In this document: positions 16,352 through 23,260 of the stretch, piece by piece
Numbering within the stretch: the stretch's first letter is position 1
Layout of the letters: the number at the start of each line of letters is the position of its first letter
DNA from: a virus
Virus record (IMG/VR): IMGVR_UViG_3300043410_000599
Span: 1 to 44,707 of that record
Direction: 5' to 3' (one strand)
Length of the DNA stretch: 44,707 nt
Position numbers and translations under genes: made by a program
Notes under the pieces: generated by a model
Told to the model about the DNA's origin: nothing
Seen by the model: only the letters and a program-made list of their open reading frames with translations
Databases searched by the model: none

Positions 16352-16906
16352 CTTTAATTTTATAAAACTTGTCATAGAGTATCTTGTACCAGACGATACT
16401 TCTTTTACTCCATGCCTATATGCTTCGTGTGCTGGGTGCAAAACCAAACTGTATGCCTCTGGTTTAAACTCTAGCCCAATGTTTGGGTAAAATATTTCGC
16501 CACCTAGATAATCATCATTTAGGTATAAAACAACTCCATACTTAAACTTTGGACCAAGGCCAGAGTCGCTATGAGTTTTCATTGCTTGCCCTACTACTGA
16601 GCGGTAGATTGTGTTAAATCCAGTGTATTCATATATATCTTTGTTAAGTATAGAATTAATCTCTTTTTTTATCTTGTCAAAAAGGGTAGATACGGCTTGT
16701 CTTTTTTCTTCATCAAAGCCAGAGCAATTATTTAAAAGCAAGATGCGATCTTCCCATTCGTTGTGCTCATCTCTATCTGTATAGTTATAGTTAGCCCACT
16801 CCTCAGCACTTGCAGTCTTTGCTAAATTTACAAGGTCAGTTGCTTGATCTGCATGTATAAAGTTTTTGATTACAAAAATATTGGGATCTGGATTTTCAAT
16901 TATCAT
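16349..16906 (-). CDS. 2OG-Fe(II) oxygenase (prolyl 4-hydroxylase-like)
   Basis: Protein of 185 aa from ATG 16906; an upstream in-frame ATG at 16924 lies on top of the -10 box and is rejected. The iron site is HSD in MKTHSDSGLG (H-x-D), with the distal His in AYRHGVKEV and the 2-oxoglutarate Arg in SSGTRYSMTSF. GVVLYLNDDYLGGEIFYP is the typical core strand pair. Such enzymes hydroxylate protein side chains or nucleobases and are frequent accessory genes in aquatic phages. It is the only leftward gene in the first 25 kb, with its own promoter. Substrate unknown. Confidence 0.9.
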   Translation of the reverse strand: MIIENPDPNIFVIKNFIHADQATDLVNLAKTASAEEWANYNYTDRDEHNEWEDRILLLNNCSGFDEEKRQAVSTLFDKIKKEINSILNKDIYEYTGFNTIYRSVVGQAMKTHSDSGLGPKFKYGVVLYLNDDYLGGEIFYPNIGLEFKPEAYSLVLHPAHEAYRHGVKEVSSGTRYSMTSFIKLK

Positions 16907-16912
16907 ATATAT

Positions 16913-16918
16913 AGTATA
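16913..16918 (-). promoter_or_regulatory. -10 box TATACT, leaderless start for oxygenase
   Basis: Reverse-strand TATACT ends 6 nt before ATG 16906. No good -35 is visible on this strand. It is back to back with the consensus promoter at 16935. Confidence 0.6.
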
Positions 16919-16934
16919 CAGCAAAACTATATAC

Positions 16935-16963
16935 TTGACATGGTTTATCGCCTATGCTATAAT
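16935..16963 (+). promoter_or_regulatory. perfect consensus promoter TTGACA-N17-TATAAT
   Basis: TTGACA at 16935-16940, 17-nt spacer ending TGC, TATAAT at 16958-16963. It drives the endolysin gene through a 5' leader with AAAGGAGG. It is the strongest promoter by consensus in the window, suiting a late lysis transcript. Confidence 0.92.
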
Positions 16964-16989
16964 TGAGTAGAACTAAAGGAGGCCAAAAC

Positions 16990-17775
16990 ATGGCAGCAAA
17001 AGGAACAAGAGAACTTCTTCTAGAGATCATTCAGAAGGAAGTTGGAACCGTAGAAGGTCCAAAGGACAACGAAACAAAGTACGGAGCATATACAAAGGCA
17101 AACTTCTTGCCATGGTGTGGATCATTCGTAAACTGGTCAGCAAATCAGGCTGGTGTTAAGGTCCCGAATACTGTTTATACACCAGCAGGTGTAGCAGCAT
17201 TTAAGAAGGCTGGCAAGTGGGTTCCTGTAAAGGGAAACAAGCCTCAAGCAGGTTGGGTTGTTTACTTTGACTTCCCTGGTGGTCGTGACATTGACCATGT
17301 TGGTTGGATTTTAAAGGATAACGGAGACGGTACTGCTTGGTGTATTGAAGGAAATACTTCTGCTGATGGCAAGAAGGGTAGCCAGTCAAATGGTGGAGAA
17401 TGTGCAAAGAAACTTCGTGCATATGGTCCAAATAAAAAGAACCTTCCAGTATTTATTGCAGGGTATGGAGTAGTTGACTACCCCGATGCACCTGTAACAG
17501 AGGTAAAGTCATTAGAAGAAAAGAAGGTAGCACTTGCTGAAGTTGCAAAATCACAAGGTGTTGAAGTTCCACCAGTTAAACTATTTAAGGCAATTAAAAA
17601 GGGTTCAAAGGGTCAGGCTGTTAAAAATGTTCAGTCTCTACTTAAAATTAATGCAGACGGTGAGTTTGGTCCAGGAACTGAAAAGGCTGTTAAGGCTTTC
17701 CAAACAAAAGAAAAGATCAAGCCAACGGGAATTGTTGACGAAGAGACTTTCCGCAGATTAAAGGGAGTTAAATAA
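16990..17775 (+). CDS. endolysin: CHAP amidase/peptidase with PG-binding domain
   Basis: Protein of 261 aa starting at ATG 16990 behind AAAGGAGG (16975-16982). Residues 5-160 form a CHAP domain: Cys43 in PWCGSFVNW, His103 in DIDHVGW, and Glu/Asn in IEGNTS about 120-122. A linker rich in Lys/Glu/Val leads to a peptidoglycan-binding 1 domain near 195-259 (KGSKGQAVKNVQSLL, DGEFGPGTEKAVKAFQ, VDEETF). It cleaves host peptidoglycan at lysis. No signal peptide, so release needs a holin. Next gene starts by TAATG overlap. Confidence 0.93.
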   Translation: MAAKGTRELLLEIIQKEVGTVEGPKDNETKYGAYTKANFLPWCGSFVNWSANQAGVKVPNTVYTPAGVAAFKKAGKWVPVKGNKPQAGWVVYFDFPGGRDIDHVGWILKDNGDGTAWCIEGNTSADGKKGSQSNGGECAKKLRAYGPNKKNLPVFIAGYGVVDYPDAPVTEVKSLEEKKVALAEVAKSQGVEVPPVKLFKAIKKGSKGQAVKNVQSLLKINADGEFGPGTEKAVKAFQTKEKIKPTGIVDEETFRRLKGVK

Positions 17776-17975
17776 TGGAGTCAACAAAAAGAACTTTGCT
17801 TAAGACACTTAGTTGGGAAACCTTCCATCTGATTGGTGTAGCAGGTGTCATTTATCTATTTACAGGAGAGTGGGAGTATGCAAGTCTTGGTGCTCTTCTC
17901 TATATTGCCTGGGAATCACTTGGCTACTTCTTGCATGAAAGAGTGTGGGCTAAGTTTGGAAATGGAGTTAAGTAA
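17775..17975 (+). CDS. DUF2061 small membrane protein
   Basis: Protein of 66 aa. RTLLKTLSWETFHLIGVAGVIYLFTG and SLGALLYIAWESLGYFLHERVW match DUF2061, with two transmembrane helices and the conserved C-terminal YxLHERVW. Position directly after the endolysin with overlapping stop/start makes a lysis role (holin or helper) attractive, but that is inference. Confidence 0.82.
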   Translation: MESTKRTLLKTLSWETFHLIGVAGVIYLFTGEWEYASLGALLYIAWESLGYFLHERVWAKFGNGVK

Positions 17976-18079
17976 TGAAGTTTAAAATTATTAGATTTGT
18001 TGCCAAGATTCTAGGTTATGAGTTGGGTAAGCAATTCCCAAACTCACCAGTATGGATGCTAAAAGAAAAGAAAAAGTAA
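17975..18079 (+). CDS. 34-aa basic peptide
   Basis: Starts within the DUF2061 stop (TAATG) and ends 3 nt before the FmdB-like gene, so the operon frame supports it. Sequence starts MKFKIIRFVAKILGYELG and ends in a KEKKK tail: an amphipathic, basic peptide. No family recognised. Confidence 0.55.
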   Translation: MKFKIIRFVAKILGYELGKQFPNSPVWMLKEKKK

Positions 18080-18082
18080 ACA

Positions 18083-18271
18083 ATGGCGCTATATGAATAT
18101 GAGTGTACTGGTGGATGCGAAGGGATTGTTCCAATTAAACGCCCAATGGCAGAAGATGATCCAGGATACTCATGCGAAACTTGCAATTCACCACTAACTC
18201 GTGTATACTCTAATGTAGGAGCAATTTTCAACGGCAGTGGCTTTTATAGCACAGATAATAGAAAGAAGTAG
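18083..18271 (+). CDS. FmdB-type zinc-ribbon protein
   Basis: Protein of 62 aa. MALYEYECTGGCEG and YSCETCNSPLTRVYS give two Cys pairs, followed by the family's IFNGSGFYSTD ending. FmdB-like proteins are short zinc ribbons frequent in actinobacteria; their role is unclear. The spacing in the first knuckle (C-x3-C) is one longer than the usual CxxC. Confidence 0.82.
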   Translation: MALYEYECTGGCEGIVPIKRPMAEDDPGYSCETCNSPLTRVYSNVGAIFNGSGFYSTDNRKK

Positions 18272-18279
18272 AGTATACT

Positions 18280-18534
18280 ATGAGTACTATGGCAAAGGTT
18301 CGTAACACAGCAGCATATCAACTTGGTCCTAAAGATCGTTGTGATTCATGTGGAGCGGAAGCACTTGTTCAAGTTACTGGATTAAACGGAGACCTGATGT
18401 TTTGTGGTCACCACTATAATAAAATTATGGATGATGCAAATGGATACAAGAATATGATGAAGTTTGCTATTACGATTCTTGATGAAAGAGATAAGTTGGT
18501 TCAAGATAAAATAAAGGATGAAGATTATGTATGA
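18280..18534 (+). CDS. DUF7455-like zinc protein
   Basis: Protein of 84 aa. DRCDSCGAEALVQVTGLNGDLMFCGHHYNKI has the two-Cys plus CGHH pattern of DUF7455, an actinobacteria-associated family. A TATACT at 18274-18279 abuts the first ATG; the second ATG at 18289 would give an almost leaderless transcript, so the start is uncertain by three codons. Function unknown. Confidence 0.8.
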   Translation: MSTMAKVRNTAAYQLGPKDRCDSCGAEALVQVTGLNGDLMFCGHHYNKIMDDANGYKNMMKFAITILDERDKLVQDKIKDEDYV

Positions 18535-18934
18535 GTACTATGTTAGAAAAGTAGAGAATGTTGTTGATGGAGATACCATCGATGTTCTTATTGATTTAGG
18601 TTTTGATATCCTATTTGCATCCCGTGTAAGACTTGCAGGTATTGATACCCCTGAGTCACGCACATCTGATAAGGCTGAGAAAGTTCTTGGACTTGAAGCA
18701 AAGGAATACCTTAAAAAGAATTTAAAGGATGCTAAGTCTGTTGTAATTAAAACTGAGAAGATGGACTCATCTGAAAAGTATGGTCGCATCTTGGGCTGGG
18801 TATATGTAGACGGCAATACTATTTCCCTTAATGATATGATGATCAATGACGGGTATGCCTGGGGATACTTAGGAGATACCAAGGTTAAGGACTTTGAGGC
18901 ATTGGCTAAGGCTAGAAAGAAGTCTGGCAAATGA
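18527..18934 (+). CDS. staphylococcal-nuclease-like thermonuclease
   Basis: Protein of 135 aa from ATG 18527, overlapping the upstream gene by 8 nt. SNase features: VDGDTIDVLIDLG (calcium-binding Asp), RVRLAGIDTPESR (catalytic Arg and Glu), KYGRILGWVYVDG (second Arg), then LNDMMINDGYAWGY. No signal peptide, so it acts intracellularly, perhaps degrading host DNA to feed replication. Some family members bind rather than cut DNA, but the catalytic residues are present here. Confidence 0.92.
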   Translation: MYEYYVRKVENVVDGDTIDVLIDLGFDILFASRVRLAGIDTPESRTSDKAEKVLGLEAKEYLKKNLKDAKSVVIKTEKMDSSEKYGRILGWVYVDGNTISLNDMMINDGYAWGYLGDTKVKDFEALAKARKKSGK

Positions 18935-19182
18935 GCCATGTTCTTTATTTTACTGCTGAATGGTGCAACCCCTGCCAGCGTACCAAGCCAATTGCAGAAG
19001 AGTTAAAGCGTGATGGAGTCATTGACTTCATGTTTGTAGACGCTGACTCAGAATCAGATTTGGTTCAAAAGTTTGGCATTAAATCTATCCCAACATATAT
19101 CCTTATTAAGGATGGGGAAGAAGTCAAACGAATGAATGGCGCTAAAACAAGAGAAGACTTTTTAAACTTTATCGGAGAGTAA
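18931..19182 (+). CDS. thioredoxin-like protein
   Basis: Protein of 83 aa, one thioredoxin fold. FTAEWCNPCQRTKPI holds the active site CNPC; the cis-proline segment is IKSIPTYILIKDGEE. Slightly shorter than cellular thioredoxins, as is common in phages. It could reduce ribonucleotide reductase or act with the actinobacterial thiol system. Starts by ATGA overlap with the nuclease. Confidence 0.93.
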   Translation: MSHVLYFTAEWCNPCQRTKPIAEELKRDGVIDFMFVDADSESDLVQKFGIKSIPTYILIKDGEEVKRMNGAKTREDFLNFIGE

Positions 19183-19403
19183 TGAATCCAAAAACAGATG
19201 CAATGATTGAGCATTTAATCAATCAGGGTGCTGTAGAGATGTTTGACATTGACCAAGACGGACATATGTTGTACAAAATTACAGACAAACTTAAGCAGGT
19301 AAGTCCTGAATTATATGAAGACCTTCGTGATCAATATGAAGATCACTTATTTAAACTTGTAGATCAGGGTCCTACTACTATGGTTTGGAGATTAAATGGA
19401 TGA
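19182..19403 (+). CDS. hypothetical protein, paralogue A
   Basis: Protein of 73 aa overlapping the thioredoxin stop (TAATG). The segment IEHLINQGAVEMFDIDQDGHM then LYKITDKLKQVSPELYEDL aligns with the next gene, so the pair arose by tandem duplication. Predicted helical with an Asp-rich turn. No function recognised. Confidence 0.75.
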   Translation: MNPKTDAMIEHLINQGAVEMFDIDQDGHMLYKITDKLKQVSPELYEDLRDQYEDHLFKLVDQGPTTMVWRLNG

Positions 19404-19728
19404 CGATAAGATCTTTGAAGATTTGATTCTAAGTGGTGCACTGGAGTTTGCTGGTCTAGATGTAGATAGCGGAGAGATGCTCTATAACTTTACTGAAAAG
19501 TTAAAAGATGTTAATCCACAACTACACAATGAATTCTCAACCTACTTATACTCAGAGGTATCTGAGTTGTGGGCTAATGGATTTTTGGATATGTATATCA
19601 CAGACAGCAATCCTCAAGTAACACTAACTGCAAAAGCCCTAGATCCAGAGCAGGTTGCAAAACTTGATAAGGATAAACAGTATACTCTAAAAGAGATTAT
19701 ACGAATAATCATGGACTCTAATAAGTAG
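19396..19728 (+). CDS. hypothetical protein, paralogue B
   Basis: Protein of 110 aa. Residues about 6-47 (FEDLILSGALEFAGLDVDSGE, then LYNFTEKLKDVNPQLHNEF) match the preceding protein; the C-terminal 60 residues are extra and acidic/lysine-rich. Overlap of 8 nt with the upstream gene. Function unknown. Confidence 0.75.
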   Translation: MDDDKIFEDLILSGALEFAGLDVDSGEMLYNFTEKLKDVNPQLHNEFSTYLYSEVSELWANGFLDMYITDSNPQVTLTAKALDPEQVAKLDKDKQYTLKEIIRIIMDSNK

Positions 19729-19737
19729 GAATTTGCA

Positions 19738-20163
19738 ATGGATTTTATCTTAGGTTCACTTATAACTGCAACAGTTATTTATGCTGCTACAAGGTATTTT
19801 GAAAAAATATATCATGTTGCAAATAAACCTATTAGATATAGATTTAGTCAAAGTTCTTTGCATGAACTTATTAAGCCACTTCTTCCAGATGACTTGTTTA
19901 TTTCAGATGAAAAAATAACTCAGTCATTTTTGCATGAGCAAAGAACAAATTTAAGAGTTATTATTTTAGATGGTTTTGCATACTGGATTAAGGACAATAC
20001 ATTCTTTAGGTCTCAGATGAATGGCTACGATATAGACAGAGATTCTGCTGAGGTAGTTGACATCATGGGGCTTAATAAGGTACAATTAGACAAGATGATT
20101 TTTGTCATAGACAAACTAAGAGAAGGGTTGCCAAATGATAGTGGCAGTGCAGGGAACGAATAA
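19738..20163 (+). CDS. membrane-anchored hypothetical protein
   Basis: Protein of 141 aa with one N-terminal transmembrane helix (FILGSLITATVIYAATRYF) and a cytosolic region of mixed helix and strand. No family recognised. Its 3' end overlaps the following SLOG-like gene by 29 nt. Confidence 0.7.
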   Translation: MDFILGSLITATVIYAATRYFEKIYHVANKPIRYRFSQSSLHELIKPLLPDDLFISDEKITQSFLHEQRTNLRVIILDGFAYWIKDNTFFRSQMNGYDIDRDSAEVVDIMGLNKVQLDKMIFVIDKLREGLPNDSGSAGNE

Positions 20164-20485
20164 CTTTTCAGACTACAAGGTATTCCTTCGTAGCATGGCA
20201 GTTGCAATGTCAATGCTTCAGGAGGATGATCCAGAGTTTGAAATCTATTCTGCTGGGCCAGGCAATATCAATGACATGGTTTCTGAGTTTACAAATTTAT
20301 CAGAGCGTGGCATGAAGGCTCGTGGAAAAAGGATTAAGTTTTATAAGGTTGCTCCATCATGGATCAGCGAAAACATTCAGTCGTTTAGATACATCGTTTA
20401 CTTGGCAACCCCAAATGAGCAGTCATCTAAACTAGTTTTAGAAGCACAAGACAACAATGTCGAAGTGGGAATATTCAAATACTAA
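20135..20485 (+). CDS. SLOG/YspA-like nucleotide-binding protein
   Basis: Protein of 116 aa. MIVAVQGTNNFSDYKVF is a Rossmann-type first strand and loop; FEIYSAGPGNINDMVSEFT and GKRIKFYKVAPSW follow in the order of small YspA/DUF2493-like SLOG proteins, which bind nucleotides or derivatives. The glycine-rich loop GPGN is visible. Assignment is tentative because the classical GGR motif is absent. Confidence 0.6.
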   Translation: MIVAVQGTNNFSDYKVFLRSMAVAMSMLQEDDPEFEIYSAGPGNINDMVSEFTNLSERGMKARGKRIKFYKVAPSWISENIQSFRYIVYLATPNEQSSKLVLEAQDNNVEVGIFKY

Positions 20486-20495
20486 GGGGTATAAA

Positions 20496-20705
20496 ATGGT
20501 CGTAACATCACTTGAAAAGATGGAAGAGATTGTTTCAAACAATAAGGCTTTGAGTTGGAATGGTTGGACAGTGGTTCATTCGTATCCATCTGATAAGGCC
20601 CGTACATCCAAGTTTGGGGCATTAGTTAATGGAAAGTGGCAGATGCAAAAGCACTTTGAACCTACAAATTCTGGGTGGGAGATTCCAGATAAGTTTGTGA
20701 GGTAG
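20496..20705 (+). CDS. hypothetical protein, 69 aa
   Basis: ATG 20496 is chosen because AAGGGG lies 6 nt upstream; a longer frame begins inside the previous gene. SWNGWTVVHSYPSDKARTSKFG and GKWQMQKHFEPTNSGWEIP suggest a small beta-rich domain of the kind seen beside phage WhiB genes. Not recognised. Confidence 0.7.
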   Translation: MVVTSLEKMEEIVSNNKALSWNGWTVVHSYPSDKARTSKFGALVNGKWQMQKHFEPTNSGWEIPDKFVR

Positions 20706-20708
20706 TTC

Positions 20709-20990
20709 ATGAAGCATGATTGGAAAGATGATGCTTTGTGTTTAGATTATGACACAAATCTATTCTTTGATAAGTATGAAGAGGATGAGTTACTTAGACC
20801 AGCAATAGATAAGTTTTGCTCTGAATGTCCAGTAGCAAAGACCTGTTTTGCAGTTGGTGTATCTCAAAAAGAGTGGGGAATTTGGGGAGGAGTCTACCTA
20901 GAAGGTGGCGGAATCTCTAAAGAATTTAGTAGGCATAAGACAAAGGCTGACTGGGCTACAACCTGGCAGTACCTAACAATGGAGCAATAG
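20709..20990 (+). CDS. WhiB-family Fe-S transcription factor
   Basis: Protein of 93 aa with the four-Cys cluster site: C11, then CSECPVAKTC (C37, C40, C46), followed by the WGIWGGVY turn that contacts sigma factor region 4 in the family. WhiB proteins are confined to actinobacteria and their phages, so this gene is the best host indicator in the window. A basic C-terminal patch (SRHKTKADW) could contact DNA. It may redirect host sigma-A transcription. Confidence 0.93.
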   Translation: MKHDWKDDALCLDYDTNLFFDKYEEDELLRPAIDKFCSECPVAKTCFAVGVSQKEWGIWGGVYLEGGGISKEFSRHKTKADWATTWQYLTMEQ

Positions 20991-20991
20991 T

Positions 20992-21201
20992 ATGTGGTCA
21001 TGGATATTAGCAGCAATTGGTGTAACTGGCATATTCCTTGTTGGTCGTAAGACTATATGGGGGTGGGCAGTTCTATTGCTTAATGAATGTATTTGGATTG
21101 CTTATGCTATTGCTACAGATCAATATGGTTTTATTGCTATGGCTACGGCATACTCATTGGTTTATATTAAGTCTTTTATTCATTGGAGAAGAGAGGAATA
21201 A
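20992..21201 (+). CDS. small three-helix membrane protein
   Basis: Protein of 69 aa, starting 1 nt after WhiB. Hydrophobic stretches ILAAIGVTGIFLVG, GWAVLLLNECIWIAYAIA and FIAMATAYSLVYI form two or three helices; the NExxWxAYA pattern resembles half of a PnuC-like transporter and similar short actinophage membrane proteins. Function unknown. Confidence 0.72.
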   Translation: MWSWILAAIGVTGIFLVGRKTIWGWAVLLLNECIWIAYAIATDQYGFIAMATAYSLVYIKSFIHWRREE

Positions 21202-21440
21202 TGTATACACCACAAATGAGTTCAGCCTTCCACTCAATCAAGCATTTTTGCCCACAAGGATTTGTGCTTGAAGTTATTGATAATGAACACTTTATAACTT
21301 TAAGGGCAAGTGAGCCTCACTTTATGAGACTAACTGGAGAAGATAAACTTCGTGCTGTTGAATATATGGTTCGTGCAAAAAAGGCTTTAGAGGATAATGG
21401 AGCAATCGTTCTGCTAGTAAGAGAAGGCGGAAAAGAATAA
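21201..21440 (+). CDS. hypothetical protein, 79 aa
   Basis: ATG 21201 overlaps the previous stop (TAATG) behind GAGAGGAA. Compact mixed alpha/beta sequence with CPQGFVLEVIDNEHFITLRAS and a lysine-rich helix. No family recognised. Confidence 0.7.
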   Translation: MYTPQMSSAFHSIKHFCPQGFVLEVIDNEHFITLRASEPHFMRLTGEDKLRAVEYMVRAKKALEDNGAIVLLVREGGKE

Positions 21441-21455
21441 TATGGAGGTAATAAA

Positions 21456-21860
21456 GTGATACTAACAATAACATTAAGTGTGCTACTTGCTTTTTTTGTA
21501 ATGCTGTCTGCAATAATGGGACTTAGACTAATCACATTAAGAAACGATGTCGCAGAGTTTTCGCTTCGTGTAGCACTTCTTGAACAAGGAGTAAAAAAGG
21601 CTTTAGACACATCTCCACCAATTGAAAACAGTGAAGGGTTCTTGCGCTTTATTTCGGAATCCCGTGACTGGGCATTTCAATACATTGAAGAATTTCAGGC
21701 TGGATTAAAAGATTTTATATCTTCAGTTGAGCCAGAAATCAACTATTTTAAAGAGTACGGTGATATAATGTCAATGCAACCAAACTATTTCTCTTTAAAG
21801 AAAATAGTTGAAGAGTACGAAAAGTTAAAAGAGTTGCTTCCTAAAGAAGAGCAACACTAA
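21456..21860 (+). CDS. membrane-anchored coiled-coil protein (GTG start)
   Basis: Protein of 134 aa. GGAGG lies 7 nt before the GTG start. N-terminal transmembrane helix (ITLSVLLAFFVMLSAIMGL) followed by helical, charged sequence. Topology is like an inner-membrane spanin, but actinobacterial hosts lack a classical outer membrane, so that name is not applied. It precedes a holin-like gene. Confidence 0.7.
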   Translation: MILTITLSVLLAFFVMLSAIMGLRLITLRNDVAEFSLRVALLEQGVKKALDTSPPIENSEGFLRFISESRDWAFQYIEEFQAGLKDFISSVEPEINYFKEYGDIMSMQPNYFSLKKIVEEYEKLKELLPKEEQH

Positions 21861-21876
21861 AATCCTAGGAGGAAAA

Positions 21877-22173
21877 ATGGACAGTACACAACTAAAGGCA
21901 ATTGTTGCATCATACGGACGATCAGTTCTTGCTGCTGCAACAACACTATACATGGCAGGGGTAACAGATCCAAAGGATCTTGCATACTCTCTCGCAGGAG
22001 CAATTGTTCCAGTAGTGATTCGATATGCTAACCCTAATGATAAGGCATTTGGTCGCATGCCAGAGGTGGCAGAAGTTGAGTTAGCACTCAAGAATGTAAA
22101 GCCAGTAAAGGCACCTGCAAAGAAGGCTCCAGCGAAGAAGGCTGTAGCAAAAAAGAATACGCCAAAGAAGTAA
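21877..22173 (+). CDS. holin-like protein with Lys/Ala/Pro tail
   Basis: Protein of 98 aa. AGGAGG precedes the ATG. Two hydrophobic segments (SVLAAATTLYMAGV and YSLAGAIVPVVIRYA) separated by a PKDL turn, then a histone-H1-like tail of repeated APAKK units. Similar N-terminal parts occur in actinophage proteins annotated as holins, and the basic tail could regulate pore formation or bind nucleic acid. Confidence 0.6.
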   Translation: MDSTQLKAIVASYGRSVLAAATTLYMAGVTDPKDLAYSLAGAIVPVVIRYANPNDKAFGRMPEVAEVELALKNVKPVKAPAKKAPAKKAVAKKNTPKK

Positions 22174-22201
22174 AACTATATAGATTAGCAGGCTAGGGTA
22201 T

Positions 22202-22230
22202 TTGACTAGTCTGTTTTTCTATGTTATAAT
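22202..22230 (+). promoter_or_regulatory. promoter TTGACT-N17-TATAAT (extended -10)
   Basis: TTGACT at 22202-22207 and TGT-TATAAT ending at 22230. It gives hsp20 a leader of about 48 nt with GAAAGGGG as ribosome site. Confidence 0.9.
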
Positions 22231-22284
22231 ATTGTTACCTGCCCATTAGGGGGGTATAACTTATTCGCTTGAAAGGGGAATAAA

Positions 22285-22689
22285 ATGGTAGAAACAATGC
22301 TGGGTCTTTTAGACGACCCATTCTTTAATAGGTTCAATCAAACAATCAGAACAACAACACAAAATAATTATCCACCTTATAATGTAATTAAGGTTGAGGA
22401 TAGTTTGTTTATTTTGGAGTTTGCTCTAGCAGGATTTGATAAGGACGAAGTATCAATCACAGTAGAAAATGGTCAACTAAAAATTAGTGGACAAAGATCT
22501 GAGGTTGAAGAAGATCAGTATGTAACCTATTTGCACAAGGGAATCGCAGCAAGAAAGTTCTCAACTGTATTTAACTTGCCAGAATATATGGAAGTTGAAA
22601 CAGCAATTTTTTCAAACGGTATCCTAGAGATCACACTTGAAAAGCGCATCCCAGAAGAAAAGAAACCGAAGACCATCCAAATTCAGTAG
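22285..22689 (+). CDS. Hsp20 / small heat-shock protein
   Basis: Protein of 134 aa with an alpha-crystallin domain at about 35-125: YNVIKVEDSLFILEFALAGFDKDEVSITVENGQL (read in parts), AARKFSTVFNLPEY and the signature NGILEITLEKRIPEEKKPK with I-x-I tail (IQIQ). Small Hsp20s are known from cyanophages and other aquatic phages, where they are thought to protect structural proteins. It has its own strong promoter, separated from the lysis genes. Confidence 0.93.
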   Translation: MVETMLGLLDDPFFNRFNQTIRTTTQNNYPPYNVIKVEDSLFILEFALAGFDKDEVSITVENGQLKISGQRSEVEEDQYVTYLHKGIAARKFSTVFNLPEYMEVETAIFSNGILEITLEKRIPEEKKPKTIQIQ

Positions 22690-22705
22690 TATAATAAAAA
22701 TCTAT

Positions 22706-22785
22706 ACACCCAGACACCTGGGCAGTGTAGTAAAAGGGTCGCTACCCCTTGGATGGAGTCCTGAGCATGACTTTAAACTGCTCTT
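22706..22785 (+). ncRNA. putative structured RNA with three hairpins
   Basis: After the hsp20 stop, no reading frame covers this stretch. Hairpin 1: ACAC-CCAG/CTGG-GTGT (22706-22728); hairpin 2: AGGGT-CGCT-ACCCCT (22735-22749); hairpin 3: CCTGAGCA, loop TGACTTTAAAC, TGCTC (22760-22783), which is copy 2 of the recurrent element. A TATAAT at 22690-22695 lacks a -35. It may be an independent RNA or the hsp20 3' end. Confidence 0.5.
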
Positions 22786-22788
22786 TCT

Positions 22789-22796
22789 GGTATAAT
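22789..22796 (+). promoter_or_regulatory. extended -10 promoter (TGG-TATAAT), leaderless start
   Basis: TATAAT at 22791-22796, with TGG partly overlapping upstream; the ATG at 22803 follows after 6 nt. Confidence 0.72.
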
Positions 22797-22802
22797 TAAA
22801 AT

Positions 22803-22976
22803 ATGACAAGAAAAAGCCATGAGTATAAAGAAGAGGATAGCGCTGTAGACCTTCTTATTCATACAAAGTCACCAACAAAATGGCTATTAATTGATAGAGA
22901 GACTGGTCAGGTTTATCAGGGTAATGTTAATGGTTATTGGGACAGATTGGACCCAGTTTCTAAACCGATGATATAA
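22803..22976 (+). CDS. hypothetical protein, 57 aa
   Basis: Leaderless start 6 nt after TATAAT. TKSPTKWLLIDRETGQVYQGN and NGYWDRLDPV form one small beta-rich domain. The last codons contain the next gene's -10 box. No function recognised, though similar short proteins often sit near tail-fibre genes in freshwater phages as far as I recall. Confidence 0.7.
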   Translation: MTRKSHEYKEEDSAVDLLIHTKSPTKWLLIDRETGQVYQGNVNGYWDRLDPVSKPMI

Positions 22977-22977
22977 T
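22972..22977 (+). promoter_or_regulatory. -10 box TATAAT, leaderless start
   Basis: Overlaps the stop of the 57-aa gene; ATG of the next gene follows 7 nt later at 22985. Extended by TGA upstream (GATGA-TATAAT). Confidence 0.6.
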
Positions 22978-22984
22978 ACATAGT

Positions 22985-23260
22985 ATGACGACTCATGCCC
23001 TAACACAATTAAGTAATACAGAGGCTACACGCCTAACACCACCAGGACTTCACTCTGGAATGGATATCACTCTTCAAAATGTTAATACAGATGCTTATGT
23101 ATTTGTTGGAGGAGAAGGCGTTACTACAACAAATTATGGTTATCGCATTTCTCCTAATAATGGATGGGCAATTGAACTACCTGGTAAAGATGCACTATAT
23201 GCAATCTCAGATGTAAATGGAGCAAATGTAGCAGTGCTACAGACTGGACTTGAGCCATAA
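22985..23260 (+). CDS. putative virion decoration / minor structural protein
   Basis: Protein of 91 aa, all-beta looking. The run DITLQNVNTDAYVFVGGEGV, then NGWAIELPGKDALYAI and VAVLQTG is the pattern of small phage structural proteins that carry a DNADAxVYVGGxxVT-type strand pair. It overlaps the tail-fibre gene by 1 nt (TAATG), so the two are co-translated. Role inferred. Confidence 0.65.
   Translation: MTTHALTQLSNTEATRLTPPGLHSGMDITLQNVNTDAYVFVGGEGVTTTNYGYRISPNNGWAIELPGKDALYAISDVNGANVAVLQTGLEP

Noticed and set aside
21456-21860. Inner-membrane spanin
   Set aside because: Topology fits, but the probable actinobacterial host lacks a classical outer membrane and no partner lipoprotein is adjacent.
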